Positions 1 to 7,414 of a stretch of DNA of 8,551 nucleotides are shown here, piece after piece. Within the stretch, counting starts at the first letter, position 1. Each line of letters begins with the position of its first letter. The stretch is taken from NCBI RefSeq assembly GCF_002607855.1, contig NZ_AWQQ01000008.1:1-8551 (forward strand), written 5' to 3'. The translations under genes and the position numbers were made by a program. The DNA is from Desulforamulus profundi (GTDB taxonomy: Bacteria > Bacillota_B > Desulfotomaculia > Desulfotomaculales > Desulfotomaculaceae). A model generated the notes under the pieces. That model saw nothing but the letters and a program-made list of their open reading frames with translations, was not told where the DNA came from and searched no databases.

Positions 1-272
1 ATAACGAAAAATTTTTAAGCAATGTCAAAGAATCGGAAGTAGATGCTTACGCGAAAAAGCTAACCGTTGTTAAACTAATCCAATTGGTTGCGTATGCTCA
101 GTTAGAGCAACTTGAAGGTCTGCGCCATATCAGTAACAGTTTGAACGATGATAATTTCAGTGCGGCAGTAGGTATAAATTCAATCAGTGCGTCACAGTTG
201 TCCCGTAAGTTAAGAGATTTATCGCCTGAATTAGGGGTAGTACCAGCGAAGCTGACACCACCCGCAAAGTAG
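1..272 (+). pseudogene. IS4-family transposase fragment, truncated by Tn3-type transposon insertion
   Basis: The frame enters from the window edge (codon phase identical to that at 8517) and encodes ESEVDAYAKKL, then LEQLEGLRHISNSLNDD and ISASQLSRKLRDLSPE, all typical of the DUF4372 region of IS4-family transposases. Homology stops near residue 95. The last dozen residues (GVVPAKLTPPAK) are translated from the terminal inverted repeat of a Tn3-family transposon that begins at 234, and the stop TAG at 270-272 lies at the end of that repeat. The whole DDE catalytic domain is missing, so the product cannot transpose DNA. It is a by-product of transposon insertion into an older insertion sequence. 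The TTG at 84 is an internal leucine codon, not a start. Confidence 0.85.
234..271. repeat. Terminal inverted repeat of a Tn3-family transposon
   Basis: The 38 bases start with GGGGTAGTACCAGCGAA and end with CGCAAAGTA. This fits the Tn3-family terminal repeat pattern: GGGG at the tip, a central CAG..AA block, and an inner GC.AAG block where TnpA binds. It lies 7 bases from the stop of the recombinase gene and interrupts the IS4-type reading frame, as expected for a transposon boundary. The family makes 5-bp target duplications, so AATTA at 229-233 would be one copy. No matching opposite end was found in the window. Confidence 0.72.
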
Positions 273-278
273 ATGTTA

Positions 279-985
279 TTAAATGGGAAATTTGTTTATA
301 ACCTCGTTATATTCTTGTTGAGCATCGGTAATAGCCAGCCTTGAATATACCTCCAGTGATTTTCTACTTTCGTGGCCAGAATATGGTTGAATCAGAGCAT
401 CGTCAATCCCTTGCTTTTTCAGCCAGGTCAAAAGAAAGTGACGTAGTTTATGTGGCGACAGGCTTTGTGCCAGTCCTGCCTCTTCTGAATATTTAGCCAG
501 GATTTTTCGGATTCCTCGGTCTGTGTACTTTTTCTTCCATGAGGATTCAAATAAATAAACAGCCTGCTTTTTGGCCATTGAATCAGCATGCATAGCTAAC
601 ATTTCCTTGAAAGATTGAGGGAACGGGACAATACGATCCTTGTTCCCTTTACCATTATTTATACGTATCTGGCAGTAGTTAAAGTCAATGTCTATAAGTT
701 TAATATTTATTAACTCACTGACCCTTGCACCAGTATATAGAAGTATCTTAATTATCATCATATCTTGGAAGTTCTTGGACTTCAAACCACATCATAATAT
801 CGCTTCAATTCTTCTTCGGTGGGCACATAAGGTAATTTTTTAGGTGCTTTTGGTATTTCTACCTCCAGTTCTGCTCGCAAGTGTTGAAATAGACTTTTTA
901 GATAGGCATAGTCCGGTCGTTCACCCCGGAGATATTTTGCCAACTCTTTTGCTTTTCTTTTAGCTGAAGTTCTTTTCTCGGTCAT
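279..985 (-). pseudogene. Tyrosine recombinase (TnpI-like cointegrate resolvase), frameshifted
   Basis: A short tyrosine recombinase in two frames. The N-terminal 67 codons (985-782) run from [11 protein letters not shown] to KRYYDVV and then stop. The catalytic part (from about 785 to 279) carries on in the next frame with KSKNFQDMM. One missing base near 782-787 (TGG-AAG expected, TGAAG seen) explains the split. All catalytic residues are present in the second part: Arg in TGARVSEL, Lys in GNKDR, His and Arg in PHKLRH, His in SGHES and the nucleophile Tyr in EVYSRL. Its place in a Tn3-family element suggests the role of TnpI in Tn4430: resolving the cointegrate at an internal site. The ATG overlaps the TGA of tnpA (ATGA) after TAGGTGAT, indicating translational coupling. 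As read, the N-terminal DNA-binding part is separated from the catalytic part, so function is doubtful unless the indel is a sequencing error. Confidence 0.87.
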
Positions 986-3941
986 GCAATATCACCTACT
1001 TCCAGTGGAAGACGTTCACTCATGTTAAGCTTGAATGTTCCATAGGGGTTAATATGGGTGTATACGAGAGGTGTTAGAGCGCGGAAGTCTTCGTGGGTCA
1101 TCAAGTTAAACCATTTTGGGTCGGACAAGATGTTTTGAAGCATGAGCGTATTAATATACACTAAACAATTCTGTAACAGGTGTAGAGATAAAACAGCTAA
1201 TTCCTGGTCTTCTAACCGATTTGTCGATATCTCTCCACCCTTACCATAGAAGATAAAGCTGTTTGCGCTATTCCAGTTTTCTACGACGTTAAGCCTTCGT
1301 GGATCTCTTGGCGAAGTTTTTCGGAATTCAGATAATCACAAAGGAAAATCGTTTTAACAGCTTTTCCAAGTTCTCCTAAAGCTTGATAGGTTGGATGCTT
1401 AAGATTATTTCGTGTGAAGCGTTTCAGTATAGCTTCGGTTTCTGCAGTACCCAGGCGCAAAGCTGTGGCGTACTTTATCATTTGATCATACTGCTGCCGT
1501 ATCAAGTCCCAGTTTATTGGCCTTCTTAATACCGACTGTAAGTTAGGATAGTCCTCAGTCATGCCCGTTTCTGGTCGATAAAGCTTTTGTGAGTGAATAC
1601 CTTTTAACCTGGGCATTAACTGATACCCAAGTAGATGGCAAAAGGCAAAGGCTACTTCGCTTTGCCCGTGAGAATCGACGTAATTTTTCTCTACCTCCAT
1701 ATCGGTACAATGCCTTAGCAAGCCCTCGATCATGGCAGCAACCTCTGACGAAGAACACGATTTAAGTTGTGAATAGATACAAGTCGAATTTTTCTCTACG
1801 TGCCAGTAAATCATCACGCCACGGCCCCGGTAACGGATATGCCATTCGGTCATGAGATTTTGGTCCCAGGCACCAAATTTTTTAGAATCTGAAGCACAAG
1901 AAGTTGTACCATCACCCCAAATTTCTTGCATTCGGACTCTAAAGATAGCGTTTACTACTTCCGCTATAGCATTTCTTAGGTTATCCCGATGAATGAACTT
2001 ACGCCGTACATAAAGCAAGTCTTTGTATGATTCTTCATGTTTACCAGAGCTAATTCGCTTTAACCCAGTGTTCGTCCCAAGACCATATAAGGATAAAATC
2101 AAGCGTCTTTGTAATGTCTCCCGGTCTAATACCTCTCGGACTGCCGATGTTTTAAACCTTTCAGTAAAGGATATCCGGAGGTCGGTTTCCTTTAGGACAT
2201 CCAATAAGCTTGTCATTGGCCAGCGCCGCAGCAATTCGGCTTTAATTCGCGTTAAATTTGCCGGTTCTGCTTGTGGTTCCAAAGGCGATACGGTTATCCA
2301 GCCGTTCCCTTTGTCAGTAATACGGACTTTCGGATTTTTAGGAAGCCCAACATTAAGGCATTCCAACCCTTCAATCATTGCCTGTTTTAATGAGTTTATG
2401 AAGGATTCTGCGTCCATTGGTTGATTAAGAGCTTTATAATTTTCTTCACGGCGTATATCGAAATCTGCGGGAAGATCTTCGTCCGGATTCCGGTACCGAT
2501 TGGCACCTTTTACCCATACTTCTTTACAACGAAGGCGATCCCTTAATGCCTGAAGTGCACTGATTTCATAATTGATGCGGTTTATACGTTCCTGGCCTTT
2601 ATCATCTTTCTCAATGATAAGCTCCTTATTTACAGAACGAATAACACCATGAACCGGAATATCCTCTGTCAAAGGGAAATAATGTACACTGGTATCAGCG
2701 TACTTCTTAATTAGTTCCAGTGCTTTAATGACAGGCCGGTGGACTTCGTTATTTGACCGGAATTGAAGAATGCCTAATATTTCAGGAATCATACGACGAT
2801 AGTGCCTTCCATAGGATGAACGAATTATTGTGTGTACTTTCTCTCTATAGGCTGGCCCGGTATTCTTGAATTCCTTTACTAAGTCTTTTAATATTTGTTC
2901 GTTGACTACTGGATAGAGAACGTCTTTAATAATACCGTCCGGGTGTGCCAGTGCTGTCTGTGCTAGGTTAAACAGAATTCCTTGTTTATTACTGACCCTA
3001 CGAAGGTCGTTAAGGATTTCCTTTTCAACCCTACGCTCTGCCCGGACTCCTATGCGGTGGATGATTTGGATAAGTAACTCTATGAGATTATCAGTGATTT
3101 CTAGACTTCGAAGATAAAAGAAAGCAGATAATAACGTATAACGTATTGGTTCTGGATGACGGCGTAACTCGCGGATATCCTCAGTCGCCACACGCTGTTT
3201 ATACTTTTTCAGAACTTTATGGGGGACATCTCGATAGAGGTTATCAGGGAGATCAAGATTATTAATCGTTTTAAGCTTGTTAATCTCCTTAAAGACACTC
3301 TCTAATCCTGGCCTTCCTGGATCTGCCTTTAACTCATGAAAAGAAAGTTGGCCGTTATCCTCACCGGTTGGTTCATCTTCTTCCTCCCCCAAGAAGGCAA
3401 TACTATCAATAAGAGCATCAAACTTAGCTAAAGATGCTTTGGGAAGCTTTTCATAGGTGGTATTAAAGAATTGATCCTCAAATTTAGAGATGGACGAGCG
3501 TACCAGTCTGTCGATACGGTCCGGAGTTGGAGGAACAATTTTTAGTTCCCGGAATCGGCTGTAAACCGTATCTTTGATATGTTCAAATTCATGGTCGTGA
3601 TATAAGACATTCTTACATAACCAATCGGTTATGTCTTGACCGTCCTGTATTCTGTCCTCTCTAAAACCGAAATACTCCCGGATCTGCGTCCGGTGATATG
3701 TAATCGAACGTCCTGTCGAATACAGCTCTTGGGATGAATCAATTTGTTTAGCAATATAATTTATAACCACTTTTGGAACTTCATATTTGTGAGTAGGGAA
3801 CCTGGCTTCAAATTGAAAAAACTTAAACAATACAGCAAATCCAATCCGAGTTTCACCAGACTTATTTCCTATCTGTTGCATTTCATGAGGCAGGAAGGTG
3901 AAATGTTCTATTAGTTCATCCAATTCCCAATTTCTCTTCAT
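982..3941 (-). pseudogene. tnpA: Tn3-family transposase TnpA, C-terminal frameshift
   Basis: TnpA binds the 38-bp ends and carries out replicative transposition. The reading frame from ATG 3941 gives 886 residues before TAG at 1281-1283. Restoring one base near 1287-1292 (TTAAC read where TTAAAC is expected) lets it continue for 102 more residues ([12 protein letters not shown] to PLEVGDIA) to TGA at 982-984. That gives about 986 residues, the normal family length. The N-terminus matches the DUF4158 region of Tn3 transposases. The catalytic core has Asp685 in [12 protein letters not shown] and Asp756 in [13 protein letters not shown]. The third catalytic residue, the Glu in GLNVVEN (888 in the repaired protein), lies just after the frameshift and is lost from the product as read. 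The start follows a weak GGGGGC site. A good promoter lies at 4002-4030, beside a recombinase-site candidate. Its stop overlaps the recombinase start. Confidence 0.92.
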
Positions 3942-3958
3942 TATATCGCCCCCAAAGT

Positions 3959-3990
3959 AAAGTTCCTAAAATGACGAGAATAGGAACTTC
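3959..3990. other. Candidate core recombination site (IRS/res) of the Tn3-family element
   Basis: The perfect 9-bp inverted arms AAGTTCCTA (3960-3968) and TAGGAACTT (3981-3989) are separated by 12 bases, the geometry of a tyrosine-recombinase core site. The site sits 18 bp upstream of tnpA and just downstream of the predicted tnpA transcription start. Bound recombinase could therefore also repress tnpA, as resolvases do in other Tn3 elements. Related motifs occur at 4074-4083 (CAGGAACTTT) and 4102-4110 (AAGTTTCCA) and could be accessory binding sites. The role is inferred from symmetry and position. Confidence 0.55.
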
Positions 3991-4001
3991 TTGTGAGATT
4001 A

Positions 4002-4030
4002 AGTATATCTAATTAATGAATACTAGACAA
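4002..4030 (-). promoter_or_regulatory. Predicted promoter of tnpA
   Basis: On the minus strand, TTGTCT (4025-4030) and TATACT (4002-4007) are separated by exactly 17 bases, a good match to the housekeeping sigma-factor consensus. Transcription would start near 3995, next to the symmetrical site at 3959-3990 and about 55 bases before the tnpA start codon. Confidence 0.55.
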
Positions 4031-4222
4031 TAATTACCTTATAAATCGCTAAGTACCGATTACATAATTAAACCAGGAACTTTGCTTCCTTATCTCCCGG
4101 TAAGTTTCCATAATTCATTGAAATACAGTGAAACACAGAAAATTGCAGAGGAAAAGGCTATTCCATAGAATGGATTTATAAAAGAACATGAGAAAAGTTA
4201 ATATGGTTGTTCTCTTTTAACG

Positions 4223-4294
4223 TCATAAAGTTGCCGCCCAGGACATTAAATAACATCCCAGGCGTTTGTAACAACTTAATATTTTTTCAAACAT
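4223..4294 (-). CDS. Possible 23-residue peptide (uncertain)
   Basis: A short frame from ATG at 4294 to TGA at 4223 encodes a peptide starting MFEKILSCYKRLGCYL. It follows AAAGGTGAG, a fair ribosome binding site 7 bases before the ATG. The peptide has two cysteines and a hydrophobic end, and resembles nothing I know. The G-U hairpin at 4235-4264 lies inside it, so the sequence may be conserved for RNA structure instead. Frames this short occur by chance. Confidence 0.15.
   Translation of the reverse strand: MFEKILSCYKRLGCYLMSWAATL
4235..4264 (-). other. Strand-specific RNA hairpin with G-U pairs
   Basis: Read as minus-strand RNA, 4264-4251 pairs with 4248-4235 in a 13-14 bp stem with no mismatch, including four G-U pairs. 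Read as plus-strand RNA the same four positions are A-C mismatches. No T-run follows, so it is not a standard intrinsic terminator. Before the IS21 insertion it lay roughly 95 bases downstream of the DUF5412-type gene. The rest of 4111-4320 holds no recognisable gene. Confidence 0.4.
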
Positions 4295-4315
4295 AAGGTT
4301 TCTCACCTTTGATAT

Positions 4316-4320
4316 TCCCT
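4316..4320. repeat. Target-site duplication of the IS21 element (one copy)
   Basis: TCCCT directly abuts the left IS21 terminus, and the same five bases follow the right terminus. Confidence 0.85.
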
Positions 4321-4397
4321 TGTAAGCGGTCAATACTTTTGGCCAAAAAACGGCCATTAATTTTGGACGATTTTTTCCAGTCACATAATATTTTCTG

Positions 4398-4425
4398 GAC
4401 TGTGGATATCATCCACAGTCTTTTT
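4398..4425 (+). terminator. Inward-facing intrinsic terminator at the IS21 end
   Basis: The 10-base arm GACTGTGGAT (4398-4407) is followed by a 3-base loop, its exact complement (4411-4420) and TTTTT (4421-4425). The T-run is on the plus strand, so it would stop transcription entering from the neighbouring DNA and running antisense into istB. On the minus strand no T-run follows the hairpin, so it is a poor terminator for istAB itself. Confidence 0.65.
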
Positions 4426-4484
4426 CGTGATTTGCTAAAGTTGTTGATAACTCCAGCACAACGAGAACTGATAAATGCTCATTG

Positions 4485-5240
4485 TTAATCTGTCTGATTT
4501 AAAATAGTGTTCCTGTGGTGCAGGCGATAACTGTCACCAGTCATATTAAACAGCTCACTGTTGTGGACAAGCCTGTCCAGTATTGCCGCTGTAATAACTG
4601 GATCGCCAAAGAACTCAGGCCATTCATCAAATCCTTTGTTAGATGTAACGATTACAGATGTATTCATGTAAAGATTCGAAACCAATTGGAAGAATAGGTT
4701 TGCTTCTTGCCGGGTAATTGGCAGAAACCCGACTTCATCCACAATAACTAGGTCAGCATCTATGATGTGTTTAAGCCTTCGCTTACTCCTTGTCGACATC
4801 GCCTCAGTTTTTAGCGTCTTTATCAGTTCATCCATCGAGATGAAACTAACATGGTAGCCTAGTTCAACTGCCTGTACACCTAAACTTATTGACAGAAAGG
4901 TTTTACCTATTCCCGGAGGCCCCAGAAAGAATAGATTAAATGCCTTTTCTACCCAGTGCATATCCATTAATTGTTGTATTTGTCGGCGAGTTACGGATGT
5001 TTGAAACCCAAAGTCAAATTCATCAATGGTCTTGATGTAGGGGAAGGCAGCTTGTTTTAATCTTTTGGCTCGGGAGTTGGTATTTCTGGCTGCCACCTCT
5101 TTTTCTAGTACCTGATGCAGAAATTCTAAGCAGGATGTATCTTCTTTAATTGCGGTTGTCAACAGGTCATCCAGATGTTCTTTAGCGCTTTTGAGGCGTA
5201 GTTCACCCAGCAAGGCTTTAACCTCTTGGGTTTTATTCAC
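4485..5240 (-). CDS. istB: IS21-family helper ATPase IstB
   Basis: A 251-residue AAA+ ATPase that works with IstA. In the family it assembles on target DNA with ATP, bends it and activates the transposase. An N-terminal helical region (about residues 1-90) precedes the ATPase core: Walker A GPPGIGKT (107-114), Walker B LVIVDEVG (164-171), a sensor-like TSNK (199-202) and the IstB-typical [18 protein letters not shown] (from 222). The length is normal for the family. The start is GTG at 5240, which overlaps the TGA of istA (GTGA); a GGGAGGTGAG ribosome binding site lies about 8 bases upstream within istA. Expression is thus probably coupled to istA. The gene ends 164 bases from the IS terminus. 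No damage is seen. Confidence 0.95.
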   Translation of the reverse strand: MNKTQEVKALLGELRLKSAKEHLDDLLTTAIKEDTSCLEFLHQVLEKEVAARNTNSRAKRLKQAAFPYIKTIDEFDFGFQTSVTRRQIQQLMDMHWVEKAFNLFFLGPPGIGKTFLSISLGVQAVELGYHVSFISMDELIKTLKTEAMSTRSKRRLKHIIDADLVIVDEVGFLPITRQEANLFFQLVSNLYMNTSVIVTSNKGFDEWPEFFGDPVITAAILDRLVHNSELFNMTGDSYRLHHRNTILNQTD

Positions 5241-6784
5241 AGTTTCTCACCTCCCAGGAGGCCAGAGTAAACCGTGATGCTCCGTTGTTGTGCCTTCACC
5301 TGAAGGTATTTTGGCCAAGACTCTGGATTATCCAATATAGAAATATCTACTGGTGCCTCTTGGTGATTCAAAAAGTAATCAGCCGCGCTGCGGCAGTCCA
5401 CAGCACTGTAAAGGTTCTGCTCAAGGCAATAGGCAATAGCCTGATCTACAATAGACTGCGGATAATCTCTGGCCACTTGCGTTATTAGTCCAAACTGATC
5501 ACGTACATATCGGCTCTTTTCCTTGCGGATAGTTTTGAGGAATTCGACCGCTTTTTCGGTACCACCAAGGACTTCTAATGTCTTTTCATAGAGTTCGTTA
5601 ATTTTTTGGCTATTGTCTCGGCGGTGGTTGTTGTTTTGTTCCAAAGATCGTCTTTTGAGACTGATTTTGTGCTTGGCCACAACCTGGTTACTGTTTAGAT
5701 GGTAGAGGATGATACTGTCATCTTGAACCTTTAATTCTAATTCCAAGCCAGGTTTATACGTCCCCAATGGTACTGAGTATCGGTTACTCTTATAGAGGAT
5801 GGTGTTGTCTTTTCTTACTGACCTTGTTAAAATGTCCTTAGGAATACTATTTGTAAAGGGTACTGGCTTTAGGTGTTGCTTTTCCAGGAGAAACACTTCG
5901 GCCGGTATCTTTTTTGTTGTACCATGTATTTTACTATTTGCTGTCCGTTCCAACCAATCTTCACAACTTTGGTTCCATATTTTTAGGTCTATAAACAGTC
6001 GGTTGTTTGCAAAGTTTCGCTTCAGGTATTTTACTACTGCCTCTACCCGGCCCTTACTCTCTGGATCCGCTTTTCTACAAAGTCGTACAGCAAAGCCCAT
6101 TGCTTGCTTAAACTTCTCAAATTCATAGGTATAAATAATATCACCATAGTTTTCACTAACCGCAACTAGCTTGTCCTGATCAAATACCAGTTCTTTGGGA
6201 ATACCGCCGATATAATCAAAACAGCGACCTAGCATCTGAATAAAGGTTGCCACGGTCAGGGGTGTATCCGCCCATTCTGCGTATTTGTAACGCGAGTGTG
6301 ATAACACCGCACCCATGCCGTATATTTTAATAAATCCCCCTGTAGATTTCCTTACCGTAGTTTCGCCAAAGTCAACCTGCATCTGGTAACCAATCGGTGG
6401 GTCAGCCACTGCTTGGTATTGCCGGTTAGCCTCTTTTTTCTGGATATTGTGTTTCTTACGTAAATTGGATACATATCGCCGGACGGTACGCTCTTTGCAG
6501 TTGATTTTGTAGTGCTCCTTGAGCCAGTCCATAACCTGTGCACTGCTCATGTCCGGAAACTGCCGCAACCACCCGAGAATAACATCACAGTACTGATCCA
6601 GTTTTCTTGATCGTGATCTACTTTGTTGTAGCTGTTCAGAGTACCCTTCAGCATCCACATCCCAGTATTTACGGACTGTTTTTATGTTTATACTCAGTTG
6701 TCTAGCTACCTGGGACTTTTTTAAGCCCATTTCCTTAAGTTGATAAACGTCACTATACATTTTCCACCTCACCAAAATATTCAC
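5237..6784 (-). CDS. istA: IS21-family DDE transposase IstA
   Basis: This is the transposase that cuts and joins the IS ends. Residues about 13-42 ([20 protein letters not shown]) form a helix-turn-helix for end binding. The catalytic domain has Asp138 in MQVDFGETT, Asp202 in LVFDQDK and Glu248 in [15 protein letters not shown], an intact DDE triad. The C-terminal part has a beta-rich Mu-type domain (around [11 protein letters not shown]). At 515 residues it has the usual family length. The start is uncertain. GTG at 6784 has AAGGAG only 2 bases upstream, too close for efficient use. TTG at 6775 has a 10-base spacer, and ATG at 6760 has GAGG with a 6-base spacer and gives 507 residues starting MYSDVYQ. 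The AAGGAG is buried in the leader hairpin at 6786-6830. The gene overlaps istB by 4 bases. Confidence 0.94.
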   Translation of the reverse strand: MNILVRWKMYSDVYQLKEMGLKKSQVARQLSINIKTVRKYWDVDAEGYSEQLQQSRSRSRKLDQYCDVILGWLRQFPDMSSAQVMDWLKEHYKINCKERTVRRYVSNLRKKHNIQKKEANRQYQAVADPPIGYQMQVDFGETTVRKSTGGFIKIYGMGAVLSHSRYKYAEWADTPLTVATFIQMLGRCFDYIGGIPKELVFDQDKLVAVSENYGDIIYTYEFEKFKQAMGFAVRLCRKADPESKGRVEAVVKYLKRNFANNRLFIDLKIWNQSCEDWLERTANSKIHGTTKKIPAEVFLLEKQHLKPVPFTNSIPKDILTRSVRKDNTILYKSNRYSVPLGTYKPGLELELKVQDDSIILYHLNSNQVVAKHKISLKRRSLEQNNNHRRDNSQKINELYEKTLEVLGGTEKAVEFLKTIRKEKSRYVRDQFGLITQVARDYPQSIVDQAIAYCLEQNLYSAVDCRSAADYFLNHQEAPVDISILDNPESWPKYLQVKAQQRSITVYSGLLGGEKL

Positions 6785-6785
6785 A

Positions 6786-6830
6786 TCTCCTTTCGTTATC
6801 TGAACTAAATATATCAGTTAACGAAGGAGA
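6786..6830 (-). promoter_or_regulatory. istA leader hairpin hiding the ribosome binding site, with overlapping promoter
   Basis: The arms 6786-6803 and 6814-6830 are complementary except for one bulge and one mismatch, with a 10-base loop; ACA/TGT at 6783-6785 and 6832-6834 can extend the stem. The arm nearer istA contains the minus-strand AAGGAG. The loop holds an extended -10 element, TGA then TATATT at 6808-6813. A transcript from it would start near 6800 and so lack the opposing arm. No good -35 is seen. The structure is seen directly; the role as a guard against read-through translation is inferred from IS10 and IS50. Confidence 0.55.
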
Positions 6831-6902
6831 ATGTATTGTGAACTGGAAAATAGTGTCCATTTTTAATGGCCGAAATCTGTCCCTTTTATTTTACCGCTTA
6901 CA

Positions 6903-6907
6903 TCCCT
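6903..6907. repeat. Target-site duplication of the IS21 element (other copy)
   Basis: TCCCT directly follows the right terminus ending at 6902, matching 4316-4320. Removing the element plus one copy restores a continuous sequence from the DUF5412-type gene to the tnpA upstream region. Confidence 0.85.
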
Positions 6908-6941
6908 CCGGTGTGTCATGTTTTTACCCTTTTATTTTATA

Positions 6942-7319
6942 CTATTGTGTCTTTGTTTTATCTCTACGCCAATCATATGTGTCTTTTTTAATATCTATCT
7001 TATGTCCGTTGATAATGATATCGGTATCATTTATCCAAGTGAATTCAACTGTATTAATCCTATAGTCCCAATAGATGTTTCTCTTCTTACCACTTTTATT
7101 GTTTTGTAACTCCACTCGAACAGCATTTGATGAAAGTGATCCTCCATCTACTAGATATGCATTAACGGTGTACTCTCCATTTGGAGATAATGATTGTTTT
7201 ATTAGTGTGCCTTCAGGCAGATAGGAAAGTGAGAATAAGAAATAGTGTATTCCGAAGTATGCAAGAAGCAAAAATAAAGATATTGCAGCTATTATTTTGT
7301 AATAAGGTTTTTTTCGCAT
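6942..7319 (-). CDS. Small membrane-anchored DUF5412-type protein
   Basis: A 125-residue protein with a short positive N-terminus (MRKKPYYK), one hydrophobic segment at about 8-30 (IIAAISLFLLLAYFGIHYF) and a soluble domain predicted outside the cell. The domain shows YLPEGTLIKQSLSPNGEYTV, then AYLVDGGSLSSNAVRVEL, NIYWDYR (81-87) and INGHKIDI. This pattern of SPNGEYT, a glycine-rich turn and IYW.YR matches the DUF5412 family of Firmicutes, whose function is unknown. The start ATG follows AGGGG with an 8-base spacer. It lies 96 bases downstream of the secreted Ntox44 gene on the same strand and may share its transcript. The IS21 element was inserted 35 bases beyond its stop. An immunity or partner role for the toxin-like neighbour is possible from position alone and is not otherwise supported. 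Confidence 0.75.
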   Translation of the reverse strand: MRKKPYYKIIAAISLFLLLAYFGIHYFLFSLSYLPEGTLIKQSLSPNGEYTVNAYLVDGGSLSSNAVRVELQNNKSGKKRNIYWDYRINTVEFTWINDTDIIINGHKIDIKKDTYDWRRDKTKTQ

Positions 7320-7377
7320 ATTTATACCCCTATACCATTTTATGATAGGTTTTTAAAATTATTCAATAGGTACTGTA

Positions 7378-7405
7378 ACAGCCACTAGAAGCTACTAGTG
7401 GCTGT
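7378..7405 (-). terminator. Perfect hairpin after the Ntox44 gene, weak terminator or processing site
   Basis: ACAGCCACTAG (7378-7388) and CTAGTGGCTGT (7395-7405) form a perfect 11-bp stem with a 6-base loop, starting 9 bases after the stop of the upstream gene. No continuous T-run follows on the minus strand, so it probably terminates only partly and may set the ratio between the two cargo genes. Confidence 0.45.
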
Positions 7406-7414
7406 AATAAATAA

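Larger units (their letters stand above)
4321..6902 (-). mobile_element. Complete IS21-family insertion sequence (2582 bp)
   Basis: The ends are inverted copies: TGTAAGCGGT at 4321-4330 and ACCGCTTACA at 6893-6902. Further inward are matching blocks, CGGCCATTAA at 4351-4360 against TTAATGGCCG at 6863-6872, then GGAC and CCAGT in the same order. Multiple end repeats of this kind are typical of IS21. The element is flanked by a perfect 5-bp duplication, TCCCT at 4316-4320 and 6903-6907. It carries istA and istB in the standard order with a 4-base overlap and no frameshift, so it looks intact and probably recently active. It was inserted between the DUF5412-type cargo gene and the tnpA promoter region. 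Confidence 0.93.

Noticed and set aside
1281..1295. Programmed ribosomal frameshift in tnpA
   Set aside because: No slippery heptamer or clear downstream stimulator is present, and Tn3-family TnpA is normally one continuous frame.
1555..1758. Minus-strand 67-codon frame, and another at 6352-6543
   Set aside because: They are in alternative frames inside tnpA and istA with no independent support.
2023..2424. Plus-strand open frame of 133 codons
   Set aside because: It lies entirely antisense to the well-supported tnpA gene and its product resembles no protein family.
4398..4420. DnaA-box-like sequences (TGTGGATAT) suggesting a replication origin
   Set aside because: The two near-matches are the arms of a terminator hairpin inside the IS21 element; there is no box cluster, replication gene or iterons.
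5799..6128. Plus-strand open frame of 109 codons, and similar shorter frames at 5285-5488 and 4515-4697
   Set aside because: All are antisense to istA or istB, whose motifs are intact; they are shadows of real coding sequence.
6838..7109. Overlapping plus-strand frames rich in hydrophobic residues
   Set aside because: They are antisense to the DUF5412-type gene and the IS21 end; the hydrophobic bias comes from AT-rich complement.
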